NCBI GenBank assembly: GCA_900543325.1
Contig: UQQU01000012.1
Location: 1 to 51,759, forward strand
Direction: 5' to 3'
DNA length: 51,759 nt
Origin: an uncultured Clostridium sp.
GTDB taxonomy: Bacteria; Bacillota; Clostridia; Clostridiales; Clostridiaceae
The translations under genes and the position numbers were made by a program. This document shows, piece by piece, positions 34,406 through 42,148 of the stretch (positions within the stretch are counted from its first letter, which is position 1; the number at the start of each line of letters is the position of its first letter). The notes beneath the pieces were generated by a model that did not search any database, had not been told where the DNA came from, and worked only from the letters and a program-made list of their open reading frames with translations.

Positions 34406-35047
34406 ATGAGACTTCCTAAACATATTGGAATTATTCCTGATGGTAATAGACGTTGGGCTGAAAATAATGGTCTCTCTAAGGAAAAAGGATATAATATTGG
34501 TATTAATCCAGGTCTTCTACTATTTAAAATATGTCAAAAACTCGGCATTGAAGAAATAACCTATTATGGTTTTACTACTGATAATACAAAAAGACCTACA
34601 AAACAAAAAGAGGCATTTACTAAAGCTTGCATAGATTCTGTAAAATTACTTTCTCAAGAAGATGCTGAATTGTTAGTTGTTGGTAATACAGAATCCCCTT
34701 GCTTCCCCCCTGAATTAATACCATTTACTGAAAGAAAGGTTTTCGGAAAAGGTGGATTAAAAGTAAATTTTTTAGTTAATTACGGTTGGGAGTGGGATTT
34801 AAATTTATCTAGACAAACATATAAAAAAAGAAATAATTTAGATTTGATATTACACTCAAAAGATATTTCAAGAATAGATTTAATTGTTCGTTGGGGTGGA
34901 AGAAGAAGATTAAGTGGATTTTTACCAATACAATCTGTCTATTCAGATTTTTATGTAGTTGATGATTATTGGCCAGATTTTAAGCCTCAACATATATATG
35001 ATGCATTAGATTGGTATTCAGAACAAGATGTTACATTAGGTGGTTAG
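34406..35047 (+). CDS. Divergent cis-prenyltransferase (UppS family)
   Basis: A 213-residue member of the undecaprenyl diphosphate synthase family, about 30-40 residues shorter than housekeeping UppS. The P-loop motif HIGIIPDGNRRWA keeps the catalytic Asp12. Compared with E. coli UppS from memory, the active-site region IRTGGEHRISNFL reads VRWGGRRRLSGFL (Glu198 replaced by Arg166), Glu213 is Asp181 in YSDFY, and the FSSENWNRP motif is FTTDNTKRP. It therefore probably makes a different, perhaps shorter, cis-prenyl product. Followed 25 bases later by a CrtI-like desaturase, implying a joint isoprenoid pathway. AAGGAG lies 8 bases before the ATG. Confidence 0.85.
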   Translation: MRLPKHIGIIPDGNRRWAENNGLSKEKGYNIGINPGLLLFKICQKLGIEEITYYGFTTDNTKRPTKQKEAFTKACIDSVKLLSQEDAELLVVGNTESPCFPPELIPFTERKVFGKGGLKVNFLVNYGWEWDLNLSRQTYKKRNNLDLILHSKDISRIDLIVRWGGRRRLSGFLPIQSVYSDFYVVDDYWPDFKPQHIYDALDWYSEQDVTLGG

Positions 35048-35072
35048 TATTCTAATCTAAGGATGTGATTTA

Positions 35073-36575
35073 ATGAAAAAAGCAATTGTTATTGGTGGCG
35101 GTATAGGGGGGCTATCTATAGCCGCTAGATTATTAAATGATGGTTTTAATGTAGATTTATATGAAAAAAATAAATCATTAGGTGGAAAAATCAATTCACT
35201 TAAACATGATAATTTTAAATTCGATTTAACTGGCTCTATATTAATGATACCTAAAGATTATATTGAAATTTTTAATTACTGTAATAAAAATTATAAGGAT
35301 TATTTTTCTCTTATTCCTCTTAATGATTTATATAAAGTATTTTATTATGATAATACAAATTATACTTTTTCAACTAACTTACCTTCTCTTTGTGAAACTA
35401 TAAATAATATAACAAATAATAATTTAAATGATATGTATTCTTATTTTGAATTTTTATCTAGTAATTATAAACGATATTTATTAGCTGAAAAATATTTCTT
35501 AAACAGACCTTTTATAGAAAGTAAAAACTTTTTTAATTTATTAACTTTAGATAAACTTTATAAATTACATTCTCTAAGTTCTTGTTATAGAGATTGTAAT
35601 AAATTTATATCTTCAAAAAAGTTAATAAATTATCTTATGTTTCAATCTATGTATGTGGGAGTTTCCCCTTTTTCATCTTCAAATATTTATAACTTAATTC
35701 CTTCTGCAACTCAATATAATGGACTTTATTATATAAAAGGAGGCATGTATTCATATATTGAAGCATTAGAAAAATTAGTTTTAGACCTTGGTGGTAAAAT
35801 TCATATTTCATCACCAGTTAATGAAATTATATTTAAAAATGACACTGCAATAGGTATTAAAGTTAAGAATAAAAGAATACATAGTGATTTAGTAGTTTGT
35901 TCTAGTGATTATTCATACAGTATTAATAATTTAATAAAAAATAAATGTGTTGAAGCTGAATCTATTCCAAATTCTATTTCAAAACTTGAACATTCCTGCT
36001 CAACATTTATTTTATATTTAGCATTAGATAAAAAATTTCCTTCTCTTAATGTACATAATATTTTTATAAATAAGAACTTTAGAAAAAATATTAATTATCC
36101 TTTTAAAGGAAAACTTTCTCCAGATCCATTACTTTATATCTATTGTCCGAGTTCCATAGATAATTCACTTTGTCCTATAGGCTGTGAAACAATAAATATT
36201 ATGGTGAGAGTTCCTAATTTGCTTTATAAAAACATATCTTGGAGCAATGATGACATAATTAATCTTGAAAATAAATTATTAAATATAATATGTAAAATAC
36301 CTGGCTTAGAAGATATTGAATCTCATATTTTATTTAAACACACTTTAACTCCTATTGACCTAAAAAATATTTTTAATACTTATGCTGGATCTGCTTTTGG
36401 GTTAAGCCATAACTTAAATCAAAGCTTAATTTTTAGACCTCAATGTATGTTACCACATATTAAAAATTTGTATTTTACAGGAGGTTCAATACATCCTGGT
36501 AATGGTATTTCAATGGTATTGAAAAGCTCAAAAATTTGTGCTGATATTATAAAAAATAGCTCTATTAGACATTAA
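35073..36575 (+). CDS. CrtI-like phytoene desaturase family FAD oxidoreductase
   Basis: A 500-residue flavoprotein. The N-terminal dinucleotide fold is VIGGGIGGLSIAARL (6-20) with YEKNKSLGGKI after it. The C-terminal signature LYFTGGSIHPGNGISMVLKS matches the carotenoid desaturase pattern, and total length fits the family. CrtI-type enzymes desaturate or isomerise long isoprenoids. No phytoene or squalene synthase is present in the window; the only prenyl enzyme is the cis-prenyltransferase immediately upstream, so its product may be the substrate. Expression is probably from the promoter near 34350; a hairpin follows the stop. Confidence 0.85.
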   Translation: MKKAIVIGGGIGGLSIAARLLNDGFNVDLYEKNKSLGGKINSLKHDNFKFDLTGSILMIPKDYIEIFNYCNKNYKDYFSLIPLNDLYKVFYYDNTNYTFSTNLPSLCETINNITNNNLNDMYSYFEFLSSNYKRYLLAEKYFLNRPFIESKNFFNLLTLDKLYKLHSLSSCYRDCNKFISSKKLINYLMFQSMYVGVSPFSSSNIYNLIPSATQYNGLYYIKGGMYSYIEALEKLVLDLGGKIHISSPVNEIIFKNDTAIGIKVKNKRIHSDLVVCSSDYSYSINNLIKNKCVEAESIPNSISKLEHSCSTFILYLALDKKFPSLNVHNIFINKNFRKNINYPFKGKLSPDPLLYIYCPSSIDNSLCPIGCETINIMVRVPNLLYKNISWSNDDIINLENKLLNIICKIPGLEDIESHILFKHTLTPIDLKNIFNTYAGSAFGLSHNLNQSLIFRPQCMLPHIKNLYFTGGSIHPGNGISMVLKSSKICADIIKNSSIRH

Positions 36576-36596
36576 CTCCCCTAACAGAATATTGAT

Positions 36597-36628
36597 TTAG
36601 CCTCATAACTAATTTGTTGTGAGGCTAA
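36597..36628. terminator. Hairpin after the CrtI-like gene
   Basis: TTAGCCTCATAAC pairs with GTTGTGAGGCTAA (13 bp with one G-T) around a 6-base loop between convergent gene ends. No clean T run follows on either strand, so it may be a weak terminator or a stabilising 3' structure. Confidence 0.55.
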
Positions 36629-36643
36629 TTAGTTAAACATATG

Positions 36644-37261
36644 CTATAAGGCAAGGCTATAATCAAATAAACTACCTGAGTTTTTATAATCAGCATTAAA
36701 CTTTAAATAATTAGAGCAATACCATAGCAGTGCTTGATTTAAAGTTACTACTTTTTTCTGAAGTGTTTTTTCTAACTCAGTTATACAGCCATAAGTTTGC
36801 CATGCAGTACATGGTAATAGAATGGTATCACACTCTTTATCATAATTTTTAACTATCCAGTCAAGTGCAAAATCCTTATCTTTATGTGTAATTCTATCTA
36901 GTTTTGCAATATCGGTTGGACGTTCATCACCATGGATACCAAGAACTTCATACTTTGTTTCTTTAAAAAAATCATTAAGAACTTTATTGTTCCATGATAA
37001 ATATGGCGTGACAATACTAATCTTTTTAGCACCTATATTCTTTAATGCATAAAGTACAGCATTAGCAGCTGTTATTGCAGGTTTACCACTATATTTACTA
37101 ATTTTATTTTCCAATTCTTTTGCATAGCCCATTCCTCTATAAAAGCTTCCAGTAGTAAAACCATATACTATAATATCTGGATTTACTGGATTTATGATTT
37201 TACAGAAAAATTCTAAAGATGAATTACCATTTATTGTATCCTCTCCAGAGGCGCTTACATT
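36644..37261 (-). pseudogene. 5'-truncated Asp/Glu racemase / maleate isomerase family remnant
   Basis: The open frame gives 205 codons of this superfamily, including INPVNPDIIVYGFTTGSF (normally with Cys in the position of the second F-containing residue, i.e. GCTSGS), ITAANAVLYALKNIGAKKIS and the C-terminal Cys motif DTILLPCTAWQT. It opens with a TAA and has no ATG, GTG or TTG before 37132. Roughly the first 35-40 residues of the usual 240 are therefore missing, and the first catalytic Cys is replaced. An ATG at 37132 lacks proper ribosome spacing. Probably not functional. Confidence 0.72.
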
Positions 37262-37280
37262 TTATTCCATACTATATAAA

Positions 37281-37312
37281 AAAGTGCCACAAGATAATCC
37301 CTGTGACACAAT
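37281..37312 (-). terminator. Terminator-like hairpin upstream of the racemase remnant
   Basis: On the minus strand GTGTCACA pairs with TGTGGCAC (one G-T) around a 10-base loop and is followed by six T. No minus-strand gene ends before it, so it may be an old attenuator or a leftover from the deletion that removed the racemase 5' end. Confidence 0.6.
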
Positions 37313-37450
37313 CCTACGTAACCTAAAAGGTCATTAATATTCTTTCCAGAAAGTTTGATTTTATTCTAATTATAATATAAATTCATTACTTGACATACAC
37401 CATTAGAAACTATTAAAATTTAATGACAATTATTTAAAGGAGAAGATTAA

Positions 37451-39628
37451 ATGATTATTGGAAGAGAACTACAAGATGAAAATAAATATTTAAATAAAAC
37501 AATAGAAAAAATCACTGATTTACTTAACAGTTATGGTATCTCTAGTGAAAAACAAGATAAAGAAATAATAAAGCATAGAAAATTCTTATGGGATAATAGA
37601 AATGAATTAGATGAAATTGAAATAAATGAAAACTGTGGACAGGTTGCATTAAATGAACAATTACATGCAAAGAAAATTTCAAGAATTAGAACATTAGAAA
37701 AACAACTTTCTAACCCTTATTTTGCTAGACTTGACTTTAAAGAAGATGGTGAAGATTCAGAAAGCTTTTATATAGGATTATCTACTGTTGAAGATGAAGA
37801 TAATTTTGATATTTTTGTATTTGACTGGCGTTCTCCTGTTGCTAATATGTTCTATGATTTTGAGGTTGGTCCTGCTTTTTATGATGCTCCAGTTAGAAGA
37901 ATAGAAGGTCAGATTGAATTTACTAGACAATATAACATTAGAAATGGTGAAATAGTATTTATGCACAATTCTAATGAAAGTCTTTGTGATGAAGCATTAA
38001 CATCTATGTTAAGTGGTAATGCTACTGACAAAATGAAGAACATAGTTGCTTCTATTCAAAAGGAACAAAATGATATTATTAGAAGCGATGATAGCAAAAT
38101 TTTATTTATTCAAGGAGCCGCTGGTTCTGGTAAAACTTCAATTGCACTTCATAGATCTGCTTATCTTTTATATAAGCATAGAAAAAATTTAAGTGCAGAT
38201 AATATTTTAATATTCAGTCCAAATGAAGTATTTGCAGAATATATTTCTGATGTATTACCTGAACTAGGAGAAAGTAATATACGTCAAACTACATTCGAAC
38301 TTTATTCAAAGAAATTTTTACCTACTAATTATTTATTTGAAAATAAAAATGATCATTTAGATTATATTTATTCAAATCATATAGATTCAAATGAATTTAA
38401 ATTAAGAGCTAAATCTATGGAATATAAAAATACTATTGATTTTATGAATGTTTTAAATAAATTTACTTTAGATATTCCACAACTTATAACTGATGTTAAA
38501 CCTATAATAATTGAAGGTGCTCAAATAGTAAGTAGAAAATCTGTAGAAAAGACATTCTTTGAAAGATTTAAGGATATTCCTTTCTTAAATAGAATTGAAG
38601 TAGTTAAACAAAGTTTATTTTCTCAAGTTGAAAACAAGTATTTATCTTCAAAAGATAACGCTCACTTTGATTATGTAGAAGATAAGAAAACTTTCTATGA
38701 TTATTGTAAAAATCAAGTTGATATTCAAGTTGATGCTATGGTTAATACTTTAGATAGTGTTGCTATTTATAAATTACTTTGGAACAACTTAGATAAATAT
38801 ACTAATGATGATTTATCATCAATAAAAGAAATTACTTTAAAATATTTAAATAATAATGAAGTAAAATATGAAGATATTACACCAATAATTTATATTAGAT
38901 CTGCTTTAGAAGGATTCAGAAGCTACGGTAATATGAAGCATGTTCTTATAGATGAATGTCAAGATTATAGTCCTTTATTCTATGAAATAGTTAAGAAGTC
39001 ATTCCCCAATGCATCTTTAACTATAATGGGAGATTTAAATCAAAGAATTGATAAACATTCAAATGTTAAAAGTAGGGATGGTATTACTAATGTTTTTAAT
39101 GATATTAAAACTGTAGTATTAACTAAAAGTTATCGTTCAACTGCAAATATAACTAACTTTACAAAAGATATTTTAGATACTCATGAACCTATTGAAGCTG
39201 TTGATAGAATTGGAGATAATCCTACAATTTATTTAGTTAACAATAACTTAGATGAAAGAATTTCTGAAAAAATTATAGAAATGCAAAATAAAGGCTACAA
39301 ATCAATAGCTATTATTTGTAAAAATAAAGAGAACTGCGAAAAACTTTATTCTTCATTAAAATCAATTGGAACTGATGTAAATTTAATAGTAAGTGATAAA
39401 TGTGAATTTAAAGTTGGAGTTAATATAATATCATCTTATATAGCAAAAGGATTAGAGTTTGATGGTGTTATCTTAGCTGATGGTGAAAATTATTTATCTA
39501 ACGAAGATAAGCATTTATTCTATACAGCTTGCACAAGGGCTTTACATGAGTTGCATATATTCACTAATACTTCTCTAGAGGATATACTACCTAAAGATTC
39601 TTCTCTTTATGAAATTGTTAATAATTAA
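37451..39628 (+). CDS. helD: HelD-like UvrD/Rep-family helicase (RNA polymerase recycling factor)
   Basis: A 725-residue protein: an N-terminal coiled coil (about 1-85), a HelD-specific region (FDWRSPVANMFYDFEVGPA), Walker A QGAAGSGKTSIALHR (222-230 core), a Walker B-type LIDECQDYSPLFYE and MGDLNQRID, a motif SYRST, and terminal FYTACTRALHEL. HelD of Bacillus enters RNA polymerase channels and releases stalled enzyme using ATP. AAAGGAG lies 8 bases before the ATG; a TTGACA at 37390-37395 may be its -35 box. Confidence 0.9.
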   Translation: MIIGRELQDENKYLNKTIEKITDLLNSYGISSEKQDKEIIKHRKFLWDNRNELDEIEINENCGQVALNEQLHAKKISRIRTLEKQLSNPYFARLDFKEDGEDSESFYIGLSTVEDEDNFDIFVFDWRSPVANMFYDFEVGPAFYDAPVRRIEGQIEFTRQYNIRNGEIVFMHNSNESLCDEALTSMLSGNATDKMKNIVASIQKEQNDIIRSDDSKILFIQGAAGSGKTSIALHRSAYLLYKHRKNLSADNILIFSPNEVFAEYISDVLPELGESNIRQTTFELYSKKFLPTNYLFENKNDHLDYIYSNHIDSNEFKLRAKSMEYKNTIDFMNVLNKFTLDIPQLITDVKPIIIEGAQIVSRKSVEKTFFERFKDIPFLNRIEVVKQSLFSQVENKYLSSKDNAHFDYVEDKKTFYDYCKNQVDIQVDAMVNTLDSVAIYKLLWNNLDKYTNDDLSSIKEITLKYLNNNEVKYEDITPIIYIRSALEGFRSYGNMKHVLIDECQDYSPLFYEIVKKSFPNASLTIMGDLNQRIDKHSNVKSRDGITNVFNDIKTVVLTKSYRSTANITNFTKDILDTHEPIEAVDRIGDNPTIYLVNNNLDERISEKIIEMQNKGYKSIAIICKNKENCEKLYSSLKSIGTDVNLIVSDKCEFKVGVNIISSYIAKGLEFDGVILADGENYLSNEDKHLFYTACTRALHELHIFTNTSLEDILPKDSSLYEIVNN

Positions 39629-39642
39629 AATATTTAAAATTA

Positions 39643-39683
39643 GAAAGTAGATAGATTTATTTTCCTCAAATCTATCTACTTTC
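39643..39683. terminator. Bidirectional terminator between helD and rubrerythrin gene
   Basis: A perfect 16-bp stem (GAAAGTAGATAGATTT and complement) with a 9-base loop lies between convergent genes. T-rich sequence follows mainly on the minus strand. Confidence 0.8.
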
Positions 39684-39692
39684 CATAATAAC

Positions 39693-40235
39693 TTAGTAAT
39701 TTATAACTCTTAATTCAAAATACGCTTGTGGATGTTTACATACTGGACATACTCCTGGTGCATTTAAGCTGTCTACTATATGTCCACAGTTACGACAAAT
39801 CCAAACTGACTTTGTGTTCTTAGAAAAAACTGAGCCATCTTCTATATTTTGAAGAAGCTTTAAATACCTTTCTTCATGAGCTTTTTCAATCTTCCCTATA
39901 GCTTCAAATAAATAAGCTATATCATTAAACCCCTCTTCTCTTGCCTCCTTAGCCATTCTATCATACATATCTGTCCATTCATAATTTTCTCCTGCAGCTG
40001 CTGCTTTTAGGTTTTCCTCTGTTGTCCCTATATCACCACCACATAAAATCTTAAACCATATTTTTGCATGTTCTTTTTCATTTGCAGCAGTTTCTTCAAA
40101 TAAGGCTGCTATTTGTTCATACCCCTCCTTCTTAGCTTTAGATGCAAAATAAGTATACTTATTACGTGCCTGACTTTCTCCTGCAAAAGCTTCCATTAAA
40201 TTTTTTTCAGTTTTTGTTCCTTTTAAATTTGCCAT
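39693..40235 (-). CDS. rbr: Rubrerythrin
   Basis: A 180-residue peroxide-reducing protein of anaerobes. The N-terminal ferritin-like diiron domain shows FAGESQARNKYTYFA, EETAANEKEHAKIWF and FEAIGKIEKAHEERY. A C-terminal rubredoxin domain has CRNCGH and CPVCKH, so the order is the classical one. The start MANLKG at 40235 has GGGAGGA 7 bases upstream; an ATG 33 bases earlier lacks one. The upstream promoter carries a PerR-like palindrome, matching peroxide control known for clostridial rubrerythrins. Confidence 0.95.
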   Translation of the reverse strand: MANLKGTKTEKNLMEAFAGESQARNKYTYFASKAKKEGYEQIAALFEETAANEKEHAKIWFKILCGGDIGTTEENLKAAAAGENYEWTDMYDRMAKEAREEGFNDIAYLFEAIGKIEKAHEERYLKLLQNIEDGSVFSKNTKSVWICRNCGHIVDSLNAPGVCPVCKHPQAYFELRVINY

Positions 40236-40291
40236 ATTTCTATCCTCCCTATAACCTTTTTTATTCATAAGATTATATGTTTATATTTATT

Positions 40292-40351
40292 TCAATATAA
40301 TTATGAATTTTTACTTTTATAAATTATATCATATTTTTTCTTTATTTGGAA
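40292..40351 (-). promoter_or_regulatory. Rubrerythrin promoter with PerR-like box
   Basis: On the minus strand TTCCAA (40346-40351) and a perfect TATAAT (40323-40328) are 17 bases apart. Downstream, TCATAATTATATTGA (40292-40306) matches 11 of 15 positions of the PerR box TTATAATNATTATAA and forms an imperfect dyad ending in TTCA/TGAA. The operator would cover about +10 to +25. Confidence 0.55.
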
Positions 40352-40387
40352 ATATTTACCTAATAAAACCTATTAAATATTAAAATA

Positions 40388-40420
40388 AAAAGCACTGTAG
40401 GATTTCCCACAATGCTTTCT
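40388..40420 (-). terminator. Terminator of the NfeD-SPFH operon
   Basis: On the minus strand AAAGCATTGT pairs with ACAGTGCTTT, followed by TTATTTT, a few bases after the SPFH gene stop. Confidence 0.8.
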
Positions 40421-40424
40421 GTTA

Positions 40425-41369
40425 TTATTCCTTATTTCCTTTTAACATTTCTCCAATAGCAGCTATACTACCAAGTGATGATAAAGTTTCATTTGGTAAA
40501 ATAAGCTTGTTAGCTGGATTATTAGCCATTTCTTTAAGAGCTTCAACTTGTTTAAGTGCTATAACTCTTTCGTCTGTTCCAGAGTTAATTATAGCTTGGT
40601 TAACTTTCATAATAGCCTCTGCTTCTGCTATAGCTATTTGTTCAATTGCTTTTGCTTTACCTTCTGCTTCAAGTAATTGTGATTCCTTTAAACCTTCTGC
40701 TCGTCTAATATTTGCTTCTTTTTCAGCTTCTGCTGCAAGGATTTTAGATTGCTTTTCACCTTCTGCTTTTTCAATTTGAGATTGTCTTAAACCTTCTGCT
40801 TGAAGAATCATAGCTCTCTTATCTCTTTCAGCCTTCATTTGCTTTTCCATTGCTTGTTGTATTTCAGCTGGTGGAATTATGTTTTTAATTTCAACTGATA
40901 GTACTTTAATACCATAAGCATCTGTAACTTCATCAATAATACCTAATAATTGTTGGTTAATACTATCTCTTCCTGCTAATACTTCATCTAATGTCATATT
41001 ACCAAGAATATTTCTTATATTAGTTGTTGCTGAATAAACTATACCTGATTTATAATCTTCAATGTTATATACTGCATCTTTAGCATTTAACATCTTATAG
41101 AAGATAACGTTGTCTACTGAAATTTTAACATTATCTTTAGTAATAACTGATTGTGGTGGTACGTCCAAAATTTGTTGCTTAGTTGATACTTTTTTTCTTA
41201 CAAAGTCTACACCTGGAATTACAAAGTGCCAACCTGGCTCTAAGATTCTATGGAATTGACCTAACCTTTCTACTACATATAAATAACCTGTATTTACTAC
41301 TTTAATTGATGATAGCAATATTATAAATAAAACAACTAATACTGCTACTAAAAAAATCATACCTGGCAT
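40425..41369 (-). CDS. SPFH/band 7 (stomatin-like, QmcA-type) membrane protein
   Basis: A 314-residue protein with an N-terminal membrane helix (about 3-21) and a band-7 domain (VVNTGYLYVVERLGQFHRIL to KNIIPP, about 24-180). A long Glu/Ala/Lys coiled coil follows (about 185-260, with repeated AEGxxxS units). SPFH proteins oligomerise and organise membrane microdomains and partner with NfeD proteins or proteases. The NfeD partner is encoded one base upstream, the standard pairing. Confidence 0.92.
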   Translation of the reverse strand: MPGMIFLVAVLVVLFIILLSSIKVVNTGYLYVVERLGQFHRILEPGWHFVIPGVDFVRKKVSTKQQILDVPPQSVITKDNVKISVDNVIFYKMLNAKDAVYNIEDYKSGIVYSATTNIRNILGNMTLDEVLAGRDSINQQLLGIIDEVTDAYGIKVLSVEIKNIIPPAEIQQAMEKQMKAERDKRAMILQAEGLRQSQIEKAEGEKQSKILAAEAEKEANIRRAEGLKESQLLEAEGKAKAIEQIAIAEAEAIMKVNQAIINSGTDERVIALKQVEALKEMANNPANKLILPNETLSSLGSIAAIGEMLKGNKE

Positions 41370-41370
41370 A

Positions 41371-41799
41371 TTAATCCTCCTTTAATTTAACAATTAGCTT
41401 ATTTCCTTCTATACCTGTTATAGTATATTTTTCACCTTTTTTAATTGTTTTTCCTTTATTGTAAGCAGTCCAATAAATACCACTTACTTTTATCTTTGAT
41501 TTTTCTTCCATGTCTTCATCGGCAATCATTTCTTTACCAATATAAGTTTGCTCCATTGTTGGTACATGATTTACATCTGCCTTAAATTTTTTCTTTGCCC
41601 AAGGATATCCAATAGAAACAGTTGCTATACCTACAACTAAAAATGCAATAATTTGCCATGCTACCGATATACCAAGTAAAGAAAGTATTATAGCGACTAT
41701 AGCTCCTAATGAGAACCACATAAAAATAAAACTACTAGTAACAATATCAATAGCAATTACTGCAATGGCAACAAGTATCCAGACAATAACCTCAACCAT
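41371..41799 (-). CDS. NfeD-like membrane protein
   Basis: A 142-residue protein with three membrane helices in the first 70 residues and a C-terminal OB-fold domain (GKEMIADEDMEEKSKIKVSG, then YTITGIEGNKLIVK). This is the short NfeD1b class without a protease domain. It starts the operon with the SPFH gene; a G-rich site (AAAGGGGGAAGG) lies about 4 bases before the ATG. Confidence 0.9.
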   Translation of the reverse strand: MVEVIVWILVAIAVIAIDIVTSSFIFMWFSLGAIVAIILSLLGISVAWQIIAFLVVGIATVSIGYPWAKKKFKADVNHVPTMEQTYIGKEMIADEDMEEKSKIKVSGIYWTAYNKGKTIKKGEKYTITGIEGNKLIVKLKED

Positions 41800-42148
41800 T
41801 AACCTTCCCCCTTTCTGTTATTATACATTCATTAATAAATACTTATAAAAGTTTAACTAATAATATGTATTATTTTTATTATATACTATTCTTTTCTATT
41901 TTTGTAGTTAAGTTACTTACCCTTATTTTTCTAACCACAATTTTATTATATTTTATTTTTAAACCTATTGCAAGTTATTTTTTATCTTTAAAAGAGTTAT
42001 TTTATATCATTTAATCTGTTTCGCTATACTTTTCTTTCAAATCCATTGATTTTCTAAGCTTTTCCTTTTATTATTGATTTATATGTATTTTATTAACCTT
42101 GGAATACAATACTAAATTTATATAATATAACGAAATGGAGATGAATCT
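41800..42148. other. Intergenic region between divergent nfeD-like gene and nadE
   Basis: A 349-base AT-rich divergent region. The only confident element is the nadE promoter at its right end; no convincing promoter for the minus-strand operon and no structured RNA or reading frame was found. Confidence 0.6.
42099..42126 (+). promoter_or_regulatory. nadE promoter (TTGGAA-16-TATAAT)
   Basis: TTGGAA (42099-42104), a 16-base spacer and a perfect TATAAT (42121-42126) lie only 23 bases before the start codon, so the leader is very short. Confidence 0.7.

Noticed and set aside
37313..37450. Riboswitch-like leader on the minus strand before the racemase remnant
   Set aside because: Apart from the single T-tailed hairpin I could not match any known aptamer core, and there is no intact downstream gene.
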